Positions 12,170 through 24,600 of a stretch of 64,000 bases of DNA are shown here, in pieces (position 1 is the stretch's first letter; each line of letters begins with the position of its first letter). The translations under genes and the position numbers were made by a program. The DNA comes from Platycnemis pennipes (lineage: Eukaryota; Arthropoda; Insecta; Odonata; Platycnemididae): assembly GCA_933228895.1 (NCBI GenBank), contig OW121855.1, positions 33,804,698 through 33,868,697 on the forward strand, in the 5' to 3' direction. The notes below the pieces were generated by a model. The model saw nothing but the letters and a program-made list of their open reading frames with translations. It was not told the origin of the DNA and made no database searches.

Positions 12170-12970
12170 CCGTTATGCACTCCTTTCAAAGGCGCAGGGT
12201 CGGTTCCTTTAGTTCCGCACCGGAATCCTTTCTTCCCCTAAGAATGTCTCTCAACATTAGATTTCCCTCTCCCCCCCCCACCCCCTTCACCTCAAACGCT
12301 TCCATTCCATCGGCATCCCCACCCTTCCGTCCCCGCGGCTACCTTGCTCACTTTAAAACGAACGGGAGACACTGAAGGGAAAGTGTCAAGGCTTCCAAGT
12401 AACGGAGGCTGACGTGGGGGGATGCGAGGGATGGACGGACGAAGAAGACGATGGAGCCGAAGCTATCGCTTTCTCTCGCTCTTTCTATTCCTCTCTCCTC
12501 ATCTCCTTTCTCCCTCCCACCCTCCTCTGAGCCTCGCTCTTTCGCTCGTGCTGCAAACACAATGAACTCTCTGCCGAGGGTCGATTACCTTCCTCCTCTT
12601 CGTCTTGTCCGGGGGCGGAGGCGGATGGTTTCGTCCCTCCCTCTTATATATATATATCTCTCTCTCTCTGGCTCCGCGCGAAGAGGGGTGGAGGGAGATA
12701 AGGAAAGAGATTTGGCGAGCGGTGTGTTTGTGTGTGTGATGCGGATGGCTCGGAGGAATGGGACCATAACACCGAGAAGACGCATGTGCGATGGGACGTG
12801 CGCTCGCTCTTCGGTGATATCGGTTATCCGGGACTCACCGAGCCGATAGTGAGTGGGACCGATCGCAGTTCTCTGCATCGGATTAATGCGTTACACGTTC
12901 GAGTGTGTTTTTTACACGAAGCGAACGATGGATTACTCAGCTCCAAACGACTGACCTTTAGAGCAATGCA
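12170..12970. promoter_or_regulatory. CpG-rich block with TC/GA runs
   Basis: A long CpG-dense segment with TC-rich runs (12465-12530), a TA/TC microsatellite (12644-12670) and GA-rich patches. Overlapping frames on both strands (12451-12849 plus, 12585-12878 minus) reflect low stop density. The TC/GA runs would be candidate GAGA-factor sites in an insect. No known protein is encoded. Confidence 0.35.
12644..12670. repeat. Compound (TA)n(TC)n microsatellite
   Basis: An uninterrupted TA run changes directly into a TC run. Confidence 0.9.
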
Positions 12971-13639
12971 TTAAGCAACCGATTAAATTTTCGCATTTAT
13001 GTGCAAGTCGCGGGGAATTAGTTTGGCATAGAGGAAAAATCTGATTAAAAACTCACCGAAAATGACAATAAGAGAGGGAAATTAAACTACCAATGATACT
13101 ACTTTCAAGTAATTACTGAAGTTGACAGATTTTAGTCAAAAATAGTAGCATATGCCAGGGTCCGAGGTATTTGGGATTACTGTACGACTGTATTGAGAAG
13201 TAATTGATGTGTATTTATTATGTGTCTGTTATTTAGTGTTATGTATGCATGCATATAGCATTTCAATTGTTCATTGTAACGAGTGGGGCCCTCTTCCAGG
13301 ACGCCACGGCAGTTGGTGTGATACTTTCCGAGATGTAGGACGCATAACTGGCACGTGGGTGCTTATCGTTATTTCTAAATACAGTAATTAAGGTTAACTG
13401 GTCCTATTATTCACTCCACCTAATACTCAACAGTAATAATAGTGTAGCGTTAAAAACAGAAGTTACATAAACTAATTGAGAAAACTATAAGTCGGATGTA
13501 GCATTAATATGAACAGTAAAAAGCAAAAAAGAATACAGGCCACCTACATGGGTAATTAAAAGTAATTCTGGAACTAAGCTGAGCAAGGAAAGGGTTGGTA
13601 ATTCATTGAAGAGAGTAATCATTAATGCTAAAAATGTGT
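12971..13639. other. Non-coding stretch
   Basis: AT-rich, with no supported feature. Confidence 0.5.
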
Positions 13640-13745
13640 TTTTATGAGTGCGGAAGCTGGCCACGGTAGTTATGCCACTGAAATGGCAACCCAAAAGACC
13701 ATAACTTCGAATCTCACCTCCGGCATAGATGCCGTGTTTTATCCT
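13640..13745 (+). mobile_element. tRNA-related SINE fragment, family B
   Basis: A possible A box around cacggtagttatgccactg precedes a B-box-like ataacttcgaatctcac and then ccggcatagatgccgtgtt. The layout resembles the copy at 30478-30610, which has ttggcatgcatgccatgttg in the same position. The copy is diverged and its ends are not defined. Confidence 0.5.
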
Positions 13746-15400
13746 ATGACAAATCATAGGAGTAAGGTTAGACAATGAGACGAATTCAGCATAATAATTA
13801 GTTCTAAAACTAGATAGTGTAGTAGAAATAAGATTCGGACAAATGGGGCAAATTACAGGGAAACAATACTATAAAATTGTATGGAATTGAGTGAGACGTC
13901 AAAAAAATATGGACTTTGTTAGGGTTAACTTAAAATTAACCTATAATTAATTCCTTCCAAACGGGATTAATCGGTGCATGAAAGCAGAAGAAAAAGTACT
14001 ACTTATGAAAAAAAAGAATTGATGAGGATCCACTTCAACAGCACCGCGGCCAATAAACGTTAGTGAATGGTTTAAAATAGCTTGAATGAATTGAAAAGCT
14101 ATCAGGTACATCATACATTAGGTGCATTCAATATTTTAAGCTTTTTAAAATTGTATGGCTTTACATTAGAGCGACATGAATTTAAAATCCCATGACAGAG
14201 CACATGAGCAATTGTCCAATGGCTGCTACTATTAAGGGCTAATAATCCTATACTCCCGCACAGCAAAGCACATCTCTAAGAAGAAGTAGCGTATGAAGAG
14301 TCAATATCAGCGTCACTCTCCTCCTTCAGGTGATTTCAAAGATCGGGAAATGCTTCATACCAGTTGTTTGATCAAACTCTTTCCCATTGACTCACGTGGA
14401 GTCACGAGCCGAGGATTGATGGCTTGGATCTTATCTTGAGGTCGACGTCCACTAGCTGAAAAGATTTTGGCCTCATAAATTTCAACAATATGGTATTATC
14501 AATAGGTTTTAAGACTCATTCGAGCAAAGTGAGGACATATTGATGCCACAAAGGGCTTTTCCGATTATTTCTTCGAAATTCAGTACCAATGAGAGTTGAG
14601 AAATAGGATTTTCGATTTTTCCGCGTAGATAACTTAAGTACCTACTTCAAGGGATGAAAGAAAAAAGTGTGCGCATAATAAACAGTCCTTATTTATTTTC
14701 TCCCTAATTCTTTCTTAGTTTTCACTCGGTGAATAAAATATCATCTGCAAGTATAGACATGAATGATAATAAGTTAAATTGTTAACGAAATATACATAGA
14801 ATGTCCATCATTTTATCATATTTTAATGTTCTTCATAATATGCAAAATACATATCAATATTGCCTCCGAGCATTGACGAAATCATTCATACGGTGAAGGA
14901 CTCAATAGAGCGGTTGATTTGGCAAAGATAAACAGCCTACTTGGTAACTGTTATTATAAAGTTGTAAGTTTTATTTTTCTCCGTGATATCCTTACCGCCA
15001 AAATTCGCAAAGATATATTATTTTTCATCTAAAAAGAAGGAAAGTTATGTAGGCCGAACAATTTTCCCTCTACATTTTACACGAATATAGAAGAATGGAA
15101 ACGTATTATTTTCTCACAATTATTTGGTGCATGAGTTTTGGGCTGTATTAAATATTCAAAAATAACAGCTGAACTTCGTTTTATAACTTTGAACCCTATG
15201 ATGGAAATTTCCTACGGTCGTACTATAGCCGTTAGTATCACAGTGATTACCGTACCTCAATTATAATTGGACTGGTTGAGGTATTTTATCCCACCTTATA
15301 TAATCAATGAGGGCTATGTTGTATTTTATGGATGGATCCTCCAACCGCTAAGGTTTTACTGAACCGTCTGCTCTGAGCTCTTTATCCCACAGTAATGGCA
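13746..15400. other. AT-rich non-coding stretch
   Basis: No coding signature. A near-palindromic E-box-containing word (GACTCACGTGGAGTC, about 14390) is the only notable short motif. Confidence 0.45.
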
Positions 15401-15404
15401 ACAT

Positions 15405-15495
15405 TCACGATAAAGGCGGAATTCGAATCCACGACGTTTATGTCATCCAGATGGCGCGAGGACTACCGAGACGGCTACTGCGGATGGCGTAGTTC
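15405..15495 (-). mobile_element. tRNA-related SINE head, minus strand
   Basis: On the minus strand, an A-box-like segment (ctcggtagtcctcgcgccat) is followed about 35 bp later by the B box GTGGATTCGAATTCCG. The spacing fits a tRNA-derived SINE promoter. No complete cloverleaf can be drawn, and the body downstream is not one that I see repeated in the window. Confidence 0.55.
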
Positions 15496-16217
15496 ATGGG
15501 TGTTATGAGGTTCGCATATTTTATTCTCTTAATTATTTATAACTCAGAATCTCTTTCTCTCACATTCAAATAAACCTAACCAACTTTTTTCTTACTTATT
15601 TTTTTAATATATAAACCTGTCTAACTAATGTATTTCACCAAAATCATTCTCTGTCAAATCCTCCCCAATTTAATTCCAAGCGTTAAAGCATATTACTTGC
15701 ATTTACAAAACTATATTATGCTTCATTACCCTTAATTTTATTCTCGTTTTCCATTATGTTTCATTCCAGTCTTCTCTCGTAATGTACCCTGATCATTCTT
15801 TCTATTTAGAAATTGCTCAAAATCTTTGGAATGAGATGAAGTATTCAAGTCGCACTTTGGCCTGCCACTCCTACGTTTTACAGAAAATATAATTTGTTTC
15901 CTCTATTATTTCCCATTCGAACGTCTCCTCCTGCTTCGGCATCAATAGGACGAATTCCCTCCTCTCACGCAACTTGAAGGTATGAAAGGTGTCCATTTTC
16001 ATTCAAAACGAACCACAATGGGTCACGCCGGACTTCAAGGCACGCCTCTTCCCCGAAGAATTTTCCGGACGCCGAAGCCACCACGACTAACGCACTTTAC
16101 ACTTAATCTACTCCCACGTAAAAATGTTCGGATCTTCATTCCTGCTCTTGAGTCTGACGTGAATGGGACCTTCCGTCCTTCCATTGGCGGAAGCAAGCGT
16201 TAGGAGCTATGGAAATG
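15496..16217. other. Non-coding stretch
   Basis: AT-rich then slightly CpG-enriched after 15980. The short open frame at 15982-16203 has no recognised motif. Confidence 0.45.
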
Positions 16218-16225
16218 AGTTAGAG

Positions 16226-16876
16226 CAAAGGTCGGCAAACTATTGCTCGCTTGCTCAGTTTGGCACCTTGGGTACATGAATCTTTAAGAAATTGAATATG
16301 AAAAATTAATAATTATAGGTTCATTTGTAAAATCCAAGCTTAGTTCTACATTAAGGGAAAATCATCATGGTTAAATTTACTTATTCCAATCGTTCCTAAA
16401 ATTGAAAACGAATACTTACGAGCCGAACGTAACAGACACAGGCATTGCATCGCTCATTGCTCACGCATATTAAGATCGACAAAAGCGAGTTTTAAAGTGA
16501 TTTTTTCTGAATTCTATAAAGTTATAGTTAAAATAAGTTAAATATCATTTGTTAAATCATATTAGGAAACATTTTTCTTCTTTTTAGCACTATATTTTTG
16601 GGATTAAATTATACCGAGCAATTTGTTCTGTCCACTTATATTTAATGTATGCACATTCTAATACTAACATATATTTCAACGCCTAAGACGTCTGTATTAG
16701 ATGACACATTAAATATATGTGGACAGCACAACTGATGCAGTTTAATTTAATCAATAAAGTGCTGTTTCACCATGTTACGCCGGATACAGTCGAATTTAAT
16801 ATATTTATGGCTCTCACGAATAACTTTTGAGTTGTCGTGAGAGACAGGTTCCGTCTCAAAAGTTTGCCGACCCCTG
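16226..16876. mobile_element. hAT-type non-autonomous transposon
   Basis: The left end is CAAAGGTCGGCAAACT and the reverse complement of the right end is CAGGGGTCGGCAAACT. They are flanked by AGTTAGAG (16218-16225) and AGTTAGTG (16877-16884), an 8-bp duplication with 7 matches. CAGGGGTCGGCAAAC termini are characteristic of a widespread hAT group. The interior encodes no transposase. It contains an internal inverted repeat, GTCCACTTATATTTAATGT near 16630 and its near-complement at about 16706-16725. The insertion sits at the border of a CpG-rich block. Confidence 0.88.
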
Positions 16877-16884
16877 AGTTAGTG

Positions 16885-17350
16885 GAAGAGAGGAAGAGAG
16901 ACGTGGGATGGAGCGGACGTGAGAGCCAGCGGGTCTCACGAGAGAGGGCACGCCTAATAACTGCACGCCACGCCATTTTCTCTTCCCTCCCTGACCCACC
17001 AATATCAATATGTCCGAAGGCGCGGCGACACCCACTCCATGGGGTGAGAGAGCTCTGCTCCGTCGTGAGACGAGGAATCGGAGAGTCATCATCACCTTTC
17101 CGAAAGCGGGAACAAACGTCGGCGGGGATAACAAAAAAAGGGACTGGGTCTGACGACGATGATCGACGGGCATCGACGCCTCCTCCCGTCCGCGTCCCGT
17201 GGAAGGGAAGAAGGGAGGAACTGACGGCACGGGGGCGGGGCCCAAGCTCGAGAGGAACGGACGAAGACGGCAGGGAGACGGGAAGAAAAACCCGAAAAAG
17301 GGACACAGAGGTAAATGGTACGGCTGAGAATCACCCGAATTTTTCCAACA
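16885..17350. promoter_or_regulatory. CpG-rich, purine-biased block
   Basis: CpG-dense sequence with long open frames in at least three frames (16837-17406 plus; 16767-17306 and 16856-17383 minus). Their composition is arginine, serine and glycine on one strand and proline, serine and leucine on the other, as expected of low-complexity GC-rich DNA. No domain is visible. The plus-strand frame begins inside the hAT end, which argues against it being a host gene. Confidence 0.35.
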
Positions 17351-17899
17351 TAGCTCTTTCTTTGGGAAAACACGTGAAACCATTGGTCAAGCTAATCATA
17401 GACTGAGATTTGTGAAAAGAGTGCTGGACAAATGTGACGATCATGTACGAGAAATTAGCAACTTTCACTTGCAAGACCTCAATTGGAATACAGTGCCACT
17501 ATATGGGATCCTTAAAAAGTAGCCTATTATTACGAACTGCAGCGTGTTTAGCGAAGATCGGAAAGATCTGTATAGGGACGGTATGATAATTATATTAGCG
17601 TAACCAGTCTATTAGATGAACTAAAATGGGAATCATTATCAGACCATAGGTTGAAATATAGTCTTAATATCTTGAGTAAATTCCAAGACAATATTTTTAC
17701 TATACTTTGACGTTAAAAACATTTTGTGAACTCCGAATTACTGCGGTAGACTGAACCATGAGCATAAAATTATAGAAATTGATATCTGAACTGACATATT
17801 AAAAATATTTCTTTCCTCGCACAATTAGGGATATGAATAGCTGTGAATATATTCAATAGTAAATGTTCAAGTCTATCAATGGATAGCATATGTAGTAGT
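17351..17899. other. Non-coding stretch
   Basis: AT-rich; may include the degraded body of the LINE whose 3' end follows. Confidence 0.4.
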
Positions 17900-18150
17900 A
17901 TGTTGGTATACGGTTAAATAAAACAAAAGTCAAAGTCAAAGTTAAGGTCTTTAAGCTAAGCCAATTAACAGCATGTTTGTGCATGCTTGCTTTCCTCTTT
18001 AAATCTTTTTTAAATTGTAGTGTTTTGACTAGAATATAGCTACTAATCCTTTCAAGCATGATATGTATTGTACGTTTGGGGTAGATTTACCCCCTGTCAC
18101 ACACCTTCACGGTGGCCAGCAGGGTAATATGTAGTAGATGTAGGTAGTTG
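17900..18150 (+). mobile_element. Probable LINE 3' end
   Basis: The segment ends with CCCTGTCACACACCTTCACGG and then TGGCCAGCAGGG, which form a CACC/GGTG and CCCTG/CAGGG stem-loop. This is followed by a short degenerate tail (tatgtagtagatgtaggtag). A terminal hairpin plus a short-repeat tail is the usual 3' structure of several insect non-LTR retrotransposons. No reverse-transcriptase coding sequence survives upstream, so the 5' limit is uncertain. Confidence 0.5.
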
Positions 18151-20644
18151 AAACAACATAATGAACGAATCCTGCCTCGACCTCTCACGCTTTTGATGCA
18201 CGGGAGAAGTTATCGGTATCTCAAACACGAGGAAGCAACAGTCTTCTAGACATCTCAATTACAGAAGTTCACGATATGAACAGGATAGACCATTTCGAGA
18301 CTATGACATGTGTTTCATATCGTGGATATCAGTTAGCAGTATTATTATCATTAACAGTTTTCTGGTGCAGCTGCGTAATGCTCTTTGCCGGAAGTTGAGC
18401 TTTCACGCCCGTCGCAGGTCGCATCTTCAAGGAATTAGGCGATTGAAAAGGGGAAGACAAAAATACATACAAGTTCAGGCCCCCATTTCTACCCCATCCC
18501 CATTACATTTCATTACGCAGCAGCTCCCAAAAAGTGATAATGACAACATTCCTCGTTACAATAACATTAGATCAAAATAAGCAGTATTATTAGAAAATTT
18601 AGATCTCAAATGTGAACATCAAATACCATAAAAAATCGGTATGTATTTATCATCAATAAATTCCTAACATGACTAAACCGCCTACACATATTCCCCTTTA
18701 TACAATACATTCCAAACACCCAATCTTCAATCCCATATAAGCCCCAAAGCCAATTTCAAAAGTCCCTCCTTTTTTCCCGCTTATCACGCAACCATCTTTC
18801 TATCAAAGCTTTCAAAATCCCATAACGGACATTAATGGATCTCTCGGAGATTTAAAAGCTAAAACTAACTAAACCCACGAACTCTACGTGTGGCACCATC
18901 ATCAAGTTAAAATCTCGGTTTAATAGCCAAATAGGCGTCAAAAATGGAAAGCGTTATTTAAAGTGTTTCTTAGAAAAAGGGGAGCGTGAACATTTTAACA
19001 TTCGTTCAAAATTGTCATTAAATTAATGAGTGCAAGTCTGAACAAAATTACTTCCTACCGTTTGAGGAAAAACGTTTTCAATATTCTTCGGTATCAACAT
19101 TGCACCAAAGGTGGTAGTGTAAAGGTTAGCCGGAATTCAAATAATTTCGAAATCCAGACAGAAAATAAACAATAAAGACGAAACTGGTGAATTTCTTTAT
19201 TTTGCTTGCTCAATTCTCTCATATTTTTCACAAGTCTCTGAAAAAGAAACCCACTCTTCACTTGGTTCCAAGATAAAGTGACCGAAGAAAGCACTTGGCC
19301 GTTCCTAAAGGAGCCTATGGAAACGCCTTAATTGTAGGCAGGAAAGGATATCCCAAGCACTCAAGTCACGCCCCTAAGAAGGTCACACTCCAAAGGATTG
19401 GAATGAAGGCTTTATTATTTTATGGCGGAAAAGTCAAGTACTTCTAGGGTTCTCGATCTCCGTGAAACACTGAAAATGGATATCTCGGGTAAGTCATACA
19501 TTGTACACTTAAATATCACCTGCCACATTTTGATTAGCCAATCCCGCATTATGTGTACGTACCATGAAACGTCAGTAAAACTATGAATGTTCCAAAGACT
19601 TAAGAAGGCTTAGAGTACTGGTAGTGTAGCAGGGTTTTTTTATAGGCGAGGCAATTCTTATTAAAAAAGAAAATAAAAATCTTTTTTCGAAAGTTACTTC
19701 AAATTCTAACAATTACAGTGATGCATTCAGTTATGGAGTAATAAATAATTATACACAAAATTCTGCAAGTCTTGACTAAGCGAGGACGAGGGGATAGTTT
19801 CGTGAGAGCATTGGCGTAGATTAGTCATTTTGAAAAACAAATCACAAATGGCTTCCCTCTCAAACATGTAGTTGTAAATAAATAAAACATTTTTAACCGC
19901 ACTTCAGAAATTTAGACATACTTACTAATCCATTAATTTCACTCAGGACTCTTCAGTTAGCAACCACAGCGTGTCTTTGCACTCATCACTGAGCTTACAT
20001 TGTAAGAAAATACGCGTGCACCAATGAATAAAACGGTATACTACGTGGAGACAGATAATAGTGATTTACTATGCCGCACTGATGAAGTGAAAAACATTCT
20101 TTGGGTACCAAAGAACGCTCTTAGGACAATGAGGATTAAAATGCACACTTCAGCCAACACCGCTGCTGATTGATTATACTGAGAAGTATGAAAACTTAAT
20201 TTATAAGACAGGTGTATCTCCAAAGGTGACTCGCTATCACCAAACCGAGTAAGAAATCATCGGAAAAGTTATATCACTACAGCATTTTAAGATATCATGA
20301 CTGTGAATTGCAAGAGAGGGTAAATTTGACCCGATGCAAAGTTGACTCAAGCCTCAAGGGTGGAAAGTGATATTTTCATGTTCTCAGATCCTCTTTCAAT
20401 TCAAGATAACTTATAAAGCGCAGTCTAACCTTTAAATCGAGACCTTATTTTGTAACCGCTCGGTGATGCCCATCAGAATGTTTACATCTGCTTGGAACTT
20501 GATCTCTGCCTTAGGACCGTGACTCGTGCGGTGAGTTTGATGCCCCGATAAATCCAGAGTTCGGTTGAAGGGGGAGAGGAAAGGGGGTCAGCACTCTGCC
20601 TCCCTCCTGCTTACGATCAGCCACCTAATTTTCGACACAAGTTG
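18151..20644. other. AT-rich non-coding stretch
   Basis: No gene, SINE box or inverted repeat that I can support. Confidence 0.5.
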
Positions 20645-20692
20645 TATATTTCGGTCTCCTTATGATGCGTCCGATGTCTTCAGGAGACATTC
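20645..20692 (-). ncRNA. Hammerhead-like module, degenerate
   Basis: Minus strand: CTGAAGA, an extra C, about 22 bases, then GAAATATAC. The core words CTGANGA and GAAA are present, and the segment after GAA reads ATAT followed by A, compatible with a palindromic stem III and a UH site. The intervening stem is weak. It is listed as a member of the recurrent module, not as a working ribozyme. Confidence 0.2.
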
Positions 20693-21654
20693 CCTGCTTT
20701 AATCTCTTTTAATGGCTTCCACTCAGCCCCCATTCTGGCGAGGCTTATGCGAGTGAAATGAATAACCCGTTGGATTGGGGTTTCTTCGGGAGGAATGTGG
20801 TCATGAATGCTTGCCCACACATTTTGTCCCCATAAATACAATCAGTGATACATAATGAACCAACTTGAATTCATTCGCCTTCAACTTCTCCTGCCTTCCT
20901 CACCAACTTCTTTATCATCGATTTAGTCATTATTTTCTTACGTGGCTTTATGATGAAAGAGGGCAAGGATAGATTGTATATTCATTGAAACCGGTCCTAA
21001 GATTTCAATAAATATACTATGGAATGCAAACAAATTCCTTTATTGGTATTTCGATTAAAATAAATATACTGTACCCAAAGTTTAGCTTTGATCTCTTTTC
21101 TCATCGACAAATTCCAAAAATCAACTCTGAGTCATCAAACTTCGTTAGCAGTTTGGTCAGAGTTGGCTTCTACAATTTAAAGTCGCGATTCCATATTTTA
21201 CTTCTTTATAGACACCATTTCTCCAATAAACTCTCTCTTATTTGGAGAATTTGAAGGATAAATATAAGATTCTGAAATTGCTTTAGCGGAGAATATATGG
21301 AAATGGACGTGGTGGGGAGAGTATGTGTTAATTTTCCCGGATGCATGAAGATAAGTGAAGTAGAACCTGAATAATAAAATATTTCAAAATCGGAGATATG
21401 CACGGAAAATCCTGCCACCTACGATTACTCAATAAAAATGGATTTGTCTTGCGTTAGTTCTCATTAAATCAAAAAATATTTCAATCAACATTACCAACAG
21501 ACATTTTTGGGCAGGAAGAAGAGAAGTCATATACTATAATTCTAAGTGCATCAAAATAACCTGTCGAAAAAGAAATCATATTGCTCGATTCAAGTAATTT
21601 AGCTAAAAAATTGATGCATGTATTGCAATTATACATAGAGTACTTGTAAAGTAA
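20693..21654. other. Non-coding stretch
   Basis: AT-rich. GAAACCGGTC at about 20988-20998, followed by an aataaata segment, looks like a further decayed copy of the hammerhead-like module, but its 5' half (tatgatgaaag, near 20950) is poor. Confidence 0.35.
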
Positions 21655-22092
21655 AGGAAGGGCTAAGTCTAGTGCAGCATAACTTGAAACAAATCAGCCT
21701 TGAACATTCGGTGCCGAAATGTTACAAATCTCTTTCCTTAATTTTCAGTGCTTGGTATTTATTTTCACAGTGCCCATTCTGATCTCTTCTTACTGGTACA
21801 GCTCACTGCTTACCTTGTTATGAAGCAATTAATTTTTCCGGCCCCATAACAGAGGTTCAACGCATAAATTACTATCATACATACATATCAGATTGAAAAG
21901 AACAATTATTAACCATATACATGCATCAAACTAGTGATCACGTTTCAAGGCACTTAACAATTGAATTATGTGCATTTCAATCCGGATTATCATGCCCAGT
22001 TAAAATCAGAGCAACAAAATTATTGGGAAAATATTTTGCGGGGAGGAGAGGGGGCTGAAGCCCCAGAAGCCCCTTCTCTGGCTTCAAGCCTG
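21655..22092 (-). mobile_element. Second, diverged copy of the 10.5-kb hAT MITE
   Basis: The reverse complement reads CAGGCTTGAAGCCAGAGAAGG at its start, then shares long stretches with 10471-10924, including CCCAATAATTTT, TTTTAACTGGGCATGATAA, ACTAGTTTGATGCATG and TTCGGTGCCGA. The outer end toward 21655 is eroded and no target duplication is evident. The two copies are about 11 kb apart in opposite orientation. Confidence 0.85.
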
Positions 22093-22289
22093 CCTACAAG
22101 TTTCTTGGAATGATGAAAAAAGGAAAAAATATTTCAATAGTCACAAACTATATAGTTCCAGGCTTGATTTAATGAAAAATAATGATCACAGAATAAGAAA
22201 AACTGTAATTTTCACAATATTCTATTTCTCTACAAACGGCTTCATTCCTTAGACGACATCTTCTGCTACAGTTTCCTTCCTTCACTCCC

Positions 22290-22345
22290 TGAACCCTGAA
22301 GCTGACGATTTGCCTTAGCGTCAAAACCGGTCGTGGAGGAATGAA
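22290..22345 (+). ncRNA. Hammerhead-like module, degenerate
   Basis: CTGAAGC (22296-22302), an extra T, stem GACG (22304-22307) with CGTC (22319-22322), then AAAACCGGTC. The stem is perfect, and ACCGGT is a palindrome followed by C. Two core positions deviate (CTGAAGC for CTGANGA, AAAA for GAAA), so this copy is predicted inactive. Confidence 0.3.
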
Positions 22346-23242
22346 TTGGGAGAACATTACAATGTTTTCCTTATGCAGTGAGAAATTATCAAATGATCCG
22401 AAAGTAGCAATTCCCCAATCTCATAAACTCAAGGGCCAGTAAAATTCATTTGAGCACATGCAAAACTTTGATTATAATTAGAATGCATTGAAAGAAAAAT
22501 TATATGATAATTAGCGCACTGCTTAAACACCAGCGATGGATATGTTAAACACTTAAGATTAGGACTGATGATTATTCACAATAATTTTAAAGTAACTCTC
22601 TCATCATATCCCGACTCGCTTGCAAAGAAGAATAATGAGAGACTACCCTAAAACACAACACGCTTTGATTAATGCTTTGCTGCAGTTTTCCATGTTCTCC
22701 GGAATCCTAATGCTGATTTAAAAGACAGTTTATTTTCTTATCATGAACTGAGTAATGAGCATTGAACAGCAAGCAAAATGTTGAGTACTGTTTGGCGGAA
22801 TCCGGGTTTAACCACTGAGAAGGTACTTCCGCGACCCAATCAAGACCGAGAGTGGCAATTTTCTGCGCACTAAATTTCCTCGAGAATCTTAGGCTGCACA
22901 GAGAAAGCTCCTCCAGCCATCAGCAAGTGAAATTCACAGAAAGTAAGGTTATAATGAGGTGAATTCTACAATCAGCTATCAATTTTACCCCTGAATTGAA
23001 GACTGTGGTTTCCTTTGACTGATTAAGGTGGCAGAACCGCGACTATGAAAGTCGGAATCCATGAGAAATCCCAACTCGTAAGAGCATCATCATAAGTGTT
23101 CTCTCAATAATGGTAGGTCCTTGGGAACTTCTTGCTTTCGACCACCTACCTTTTTAAGTCATCCCTACCTCCCTCAATATCCTGTTAAGTTTCAATACAA
23201 CCTCCATCCATACCACTTTTCCATCTTCCTTTTTAGACAACC
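22346..23242. other. Non-coding stretch
   Basis: AT-rich, with no supported feature. Confidence 0.5.
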
Positions 23243-23492
23243 GAGTTATTATATTGGTTAGAATACTGGTTTCCCACCTAAGGCCTGGGTTGGAATTAGC
23301 CATTGGCAGAGAGTTTTCATTGATATAAAAGTCTGTGTAAGTACTTGAGTGCTGTATGGAGAGCACTTCAAGCAAAATACTCCGTCTGTCGGATGGGACG
23401 TCAAATCGTTCACCCCTTGGAGCCTTTCTTTAAAAGTTGTCTAATGCTGACGCTGGGATTTCTCTCCACCCGTCCTCCTTTCCCTTAAATAT
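23243..23492 (+). mobile_element. tRNA-derived SINE, family A
   Basis: A box in attggttagaatactgg, B box in cctgggttggaattagcc, then the family body: TTTTCATTG, a GAGCACTTCAAGCAAAATAC-like segment, CGGATGGGACGTCAAATCG, TGACGCTGGGATTTCTCTCC, and a pyrimidine end (ACCCGTCCTCCTTTCCCTT). It aligns along its length with the copies at 5150 and 30831. Confidence 0.85.
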
Positions 23493-23519
23493 TCCTGCAT
23501 CTATCAATTACCTACAACC

Positions 23520-23600
23520 ACAATATGCATACACAGAGTGTAACTCGAACCCGCGACCTTTGAATAGCTAAGTTGGACCTCGCTAACACGGCCGGCGTGT
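23520..23600 (-). mobile_element. tRNA-related SINE head, minus strand
   Basis: Minus strand: cgtgttagcgaggtccaac (A-box-like TTAGCGAGG), then GGTCGCGGGTTCGAGTTAC, a near-canonical B box. It lies tail to tail with the family-A SINE just upstream. Acceptor and anticodon stems of a true tRNA do not form convincingly. Confidence 0.6.
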
Positions 23601-23949
23601 CGCCGGACGAGCATCTTTGAGGAATCTCTATTTTTTTGTGCAGGTCCAGGCACAGAGGACCTTCCGTCAAGAAATAGTTGTACGTAGTTAAGCAGTGATA
23701 CAAGAGGATTTTATAGTTTAACCCTCCCTGAGTCACATATCCGGCAGTTTACACAAAAATACCATGCAGGGATGCTGATATGAGACCTACATAACCCATT
23801 TGCTCAGTGTTTATCAGCAGTTTCAAATCCATCTCTTGGCAGAGAGCGGCATATAGCCTAAAGTATCGAACCATCGATATTATTATTCCTTTTCTTCCCA
23901 AGGAAGGAATAATATTGAAAAAGCTCTACGAAAATGGCCCCAAAGGGAG

Positions 23950-24600
23950 GAGCGGCAAAATCACCCGAGTGTCGGGTTGCGTAAGCGCATTCTCGTCTTC
24001 CGAAAAAAATCCATCAGGAGGCAAAAGAAAAGACAAAGTGTGAGACGGGAGGAGTTTGGGGAAGTGGGCGGAGGGTGGGAAAGGAATGAGCCTTTTTGTC
24101 GCGTCCGTGAGAGAGAGAGAGAGAGGAGAGAAATGGAGAGAGACGGGGAAAAAAAGATCTCCGTAGACGAGGGCTGAATGAGTTTCAAGAGCGTCGAGGA
24201 AATGGTGTGGTGAAGGTATGAAAAAGTTGGCGAGGCCAGGGAAGAGGTGCGTGGGGCGAGAGGGAGAGAGTGGGAAGGAGGAGTAGAGGGACGGTGTGGA
24301 TAACGGCGGGAGACAAAAATGACGCCTTTCGACCGGGCTAATTGAAAAGCTGCCATTCCTCTTGTTTTTTTTTTGGTCCCGCTTCCCCCTTCGGCGATAG
24401 GAGTGCGTTCCTTCTCTTTCTTTTTCCTTTCGCAGAGTTTTCGGCGCGCGGGAGAACGGAAACGAGGATTCCGCGATTCAATTGTCGATTCCGAGAAGAT
24501 CGCCCAATACCCATCCAATAAATCTTGCCGTCCCATTGATGTTCGACTGAGGAATGGTGACTTGAAAGGTTCGATTCGAGTCACGTCGCTACGATCGATC
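23950..24600. promoter_or_regulatory. CpG-rich block with GA microsatellite
   Basis: CpG-dense and purine-rich on the plus strand, with a (GA)n run near 24109-24134. A 226-codon minus-strand frame (23961-24641) and plus-strand frames overlap. The minus frame is serine, proline and leucine rich with no domain. GA runs in CpG-rich DNA are typical of insect regulatory regions bound by GAGA-type factors, but that is inference. Confidence 0.35.

Noticed and set aside
16837..17406. 189-codon plus-strand ORF as a gene
   Set aside because: Its start lies inside the right end of the hAT element and its composition tracks the CpG-rich DNA.
23520..23600. A true tRNA gene on the minus strand
   Set aside because: The B box is near-canonical, but the acceptor and anticodon stems do not form; it is better explained as a SINE head.
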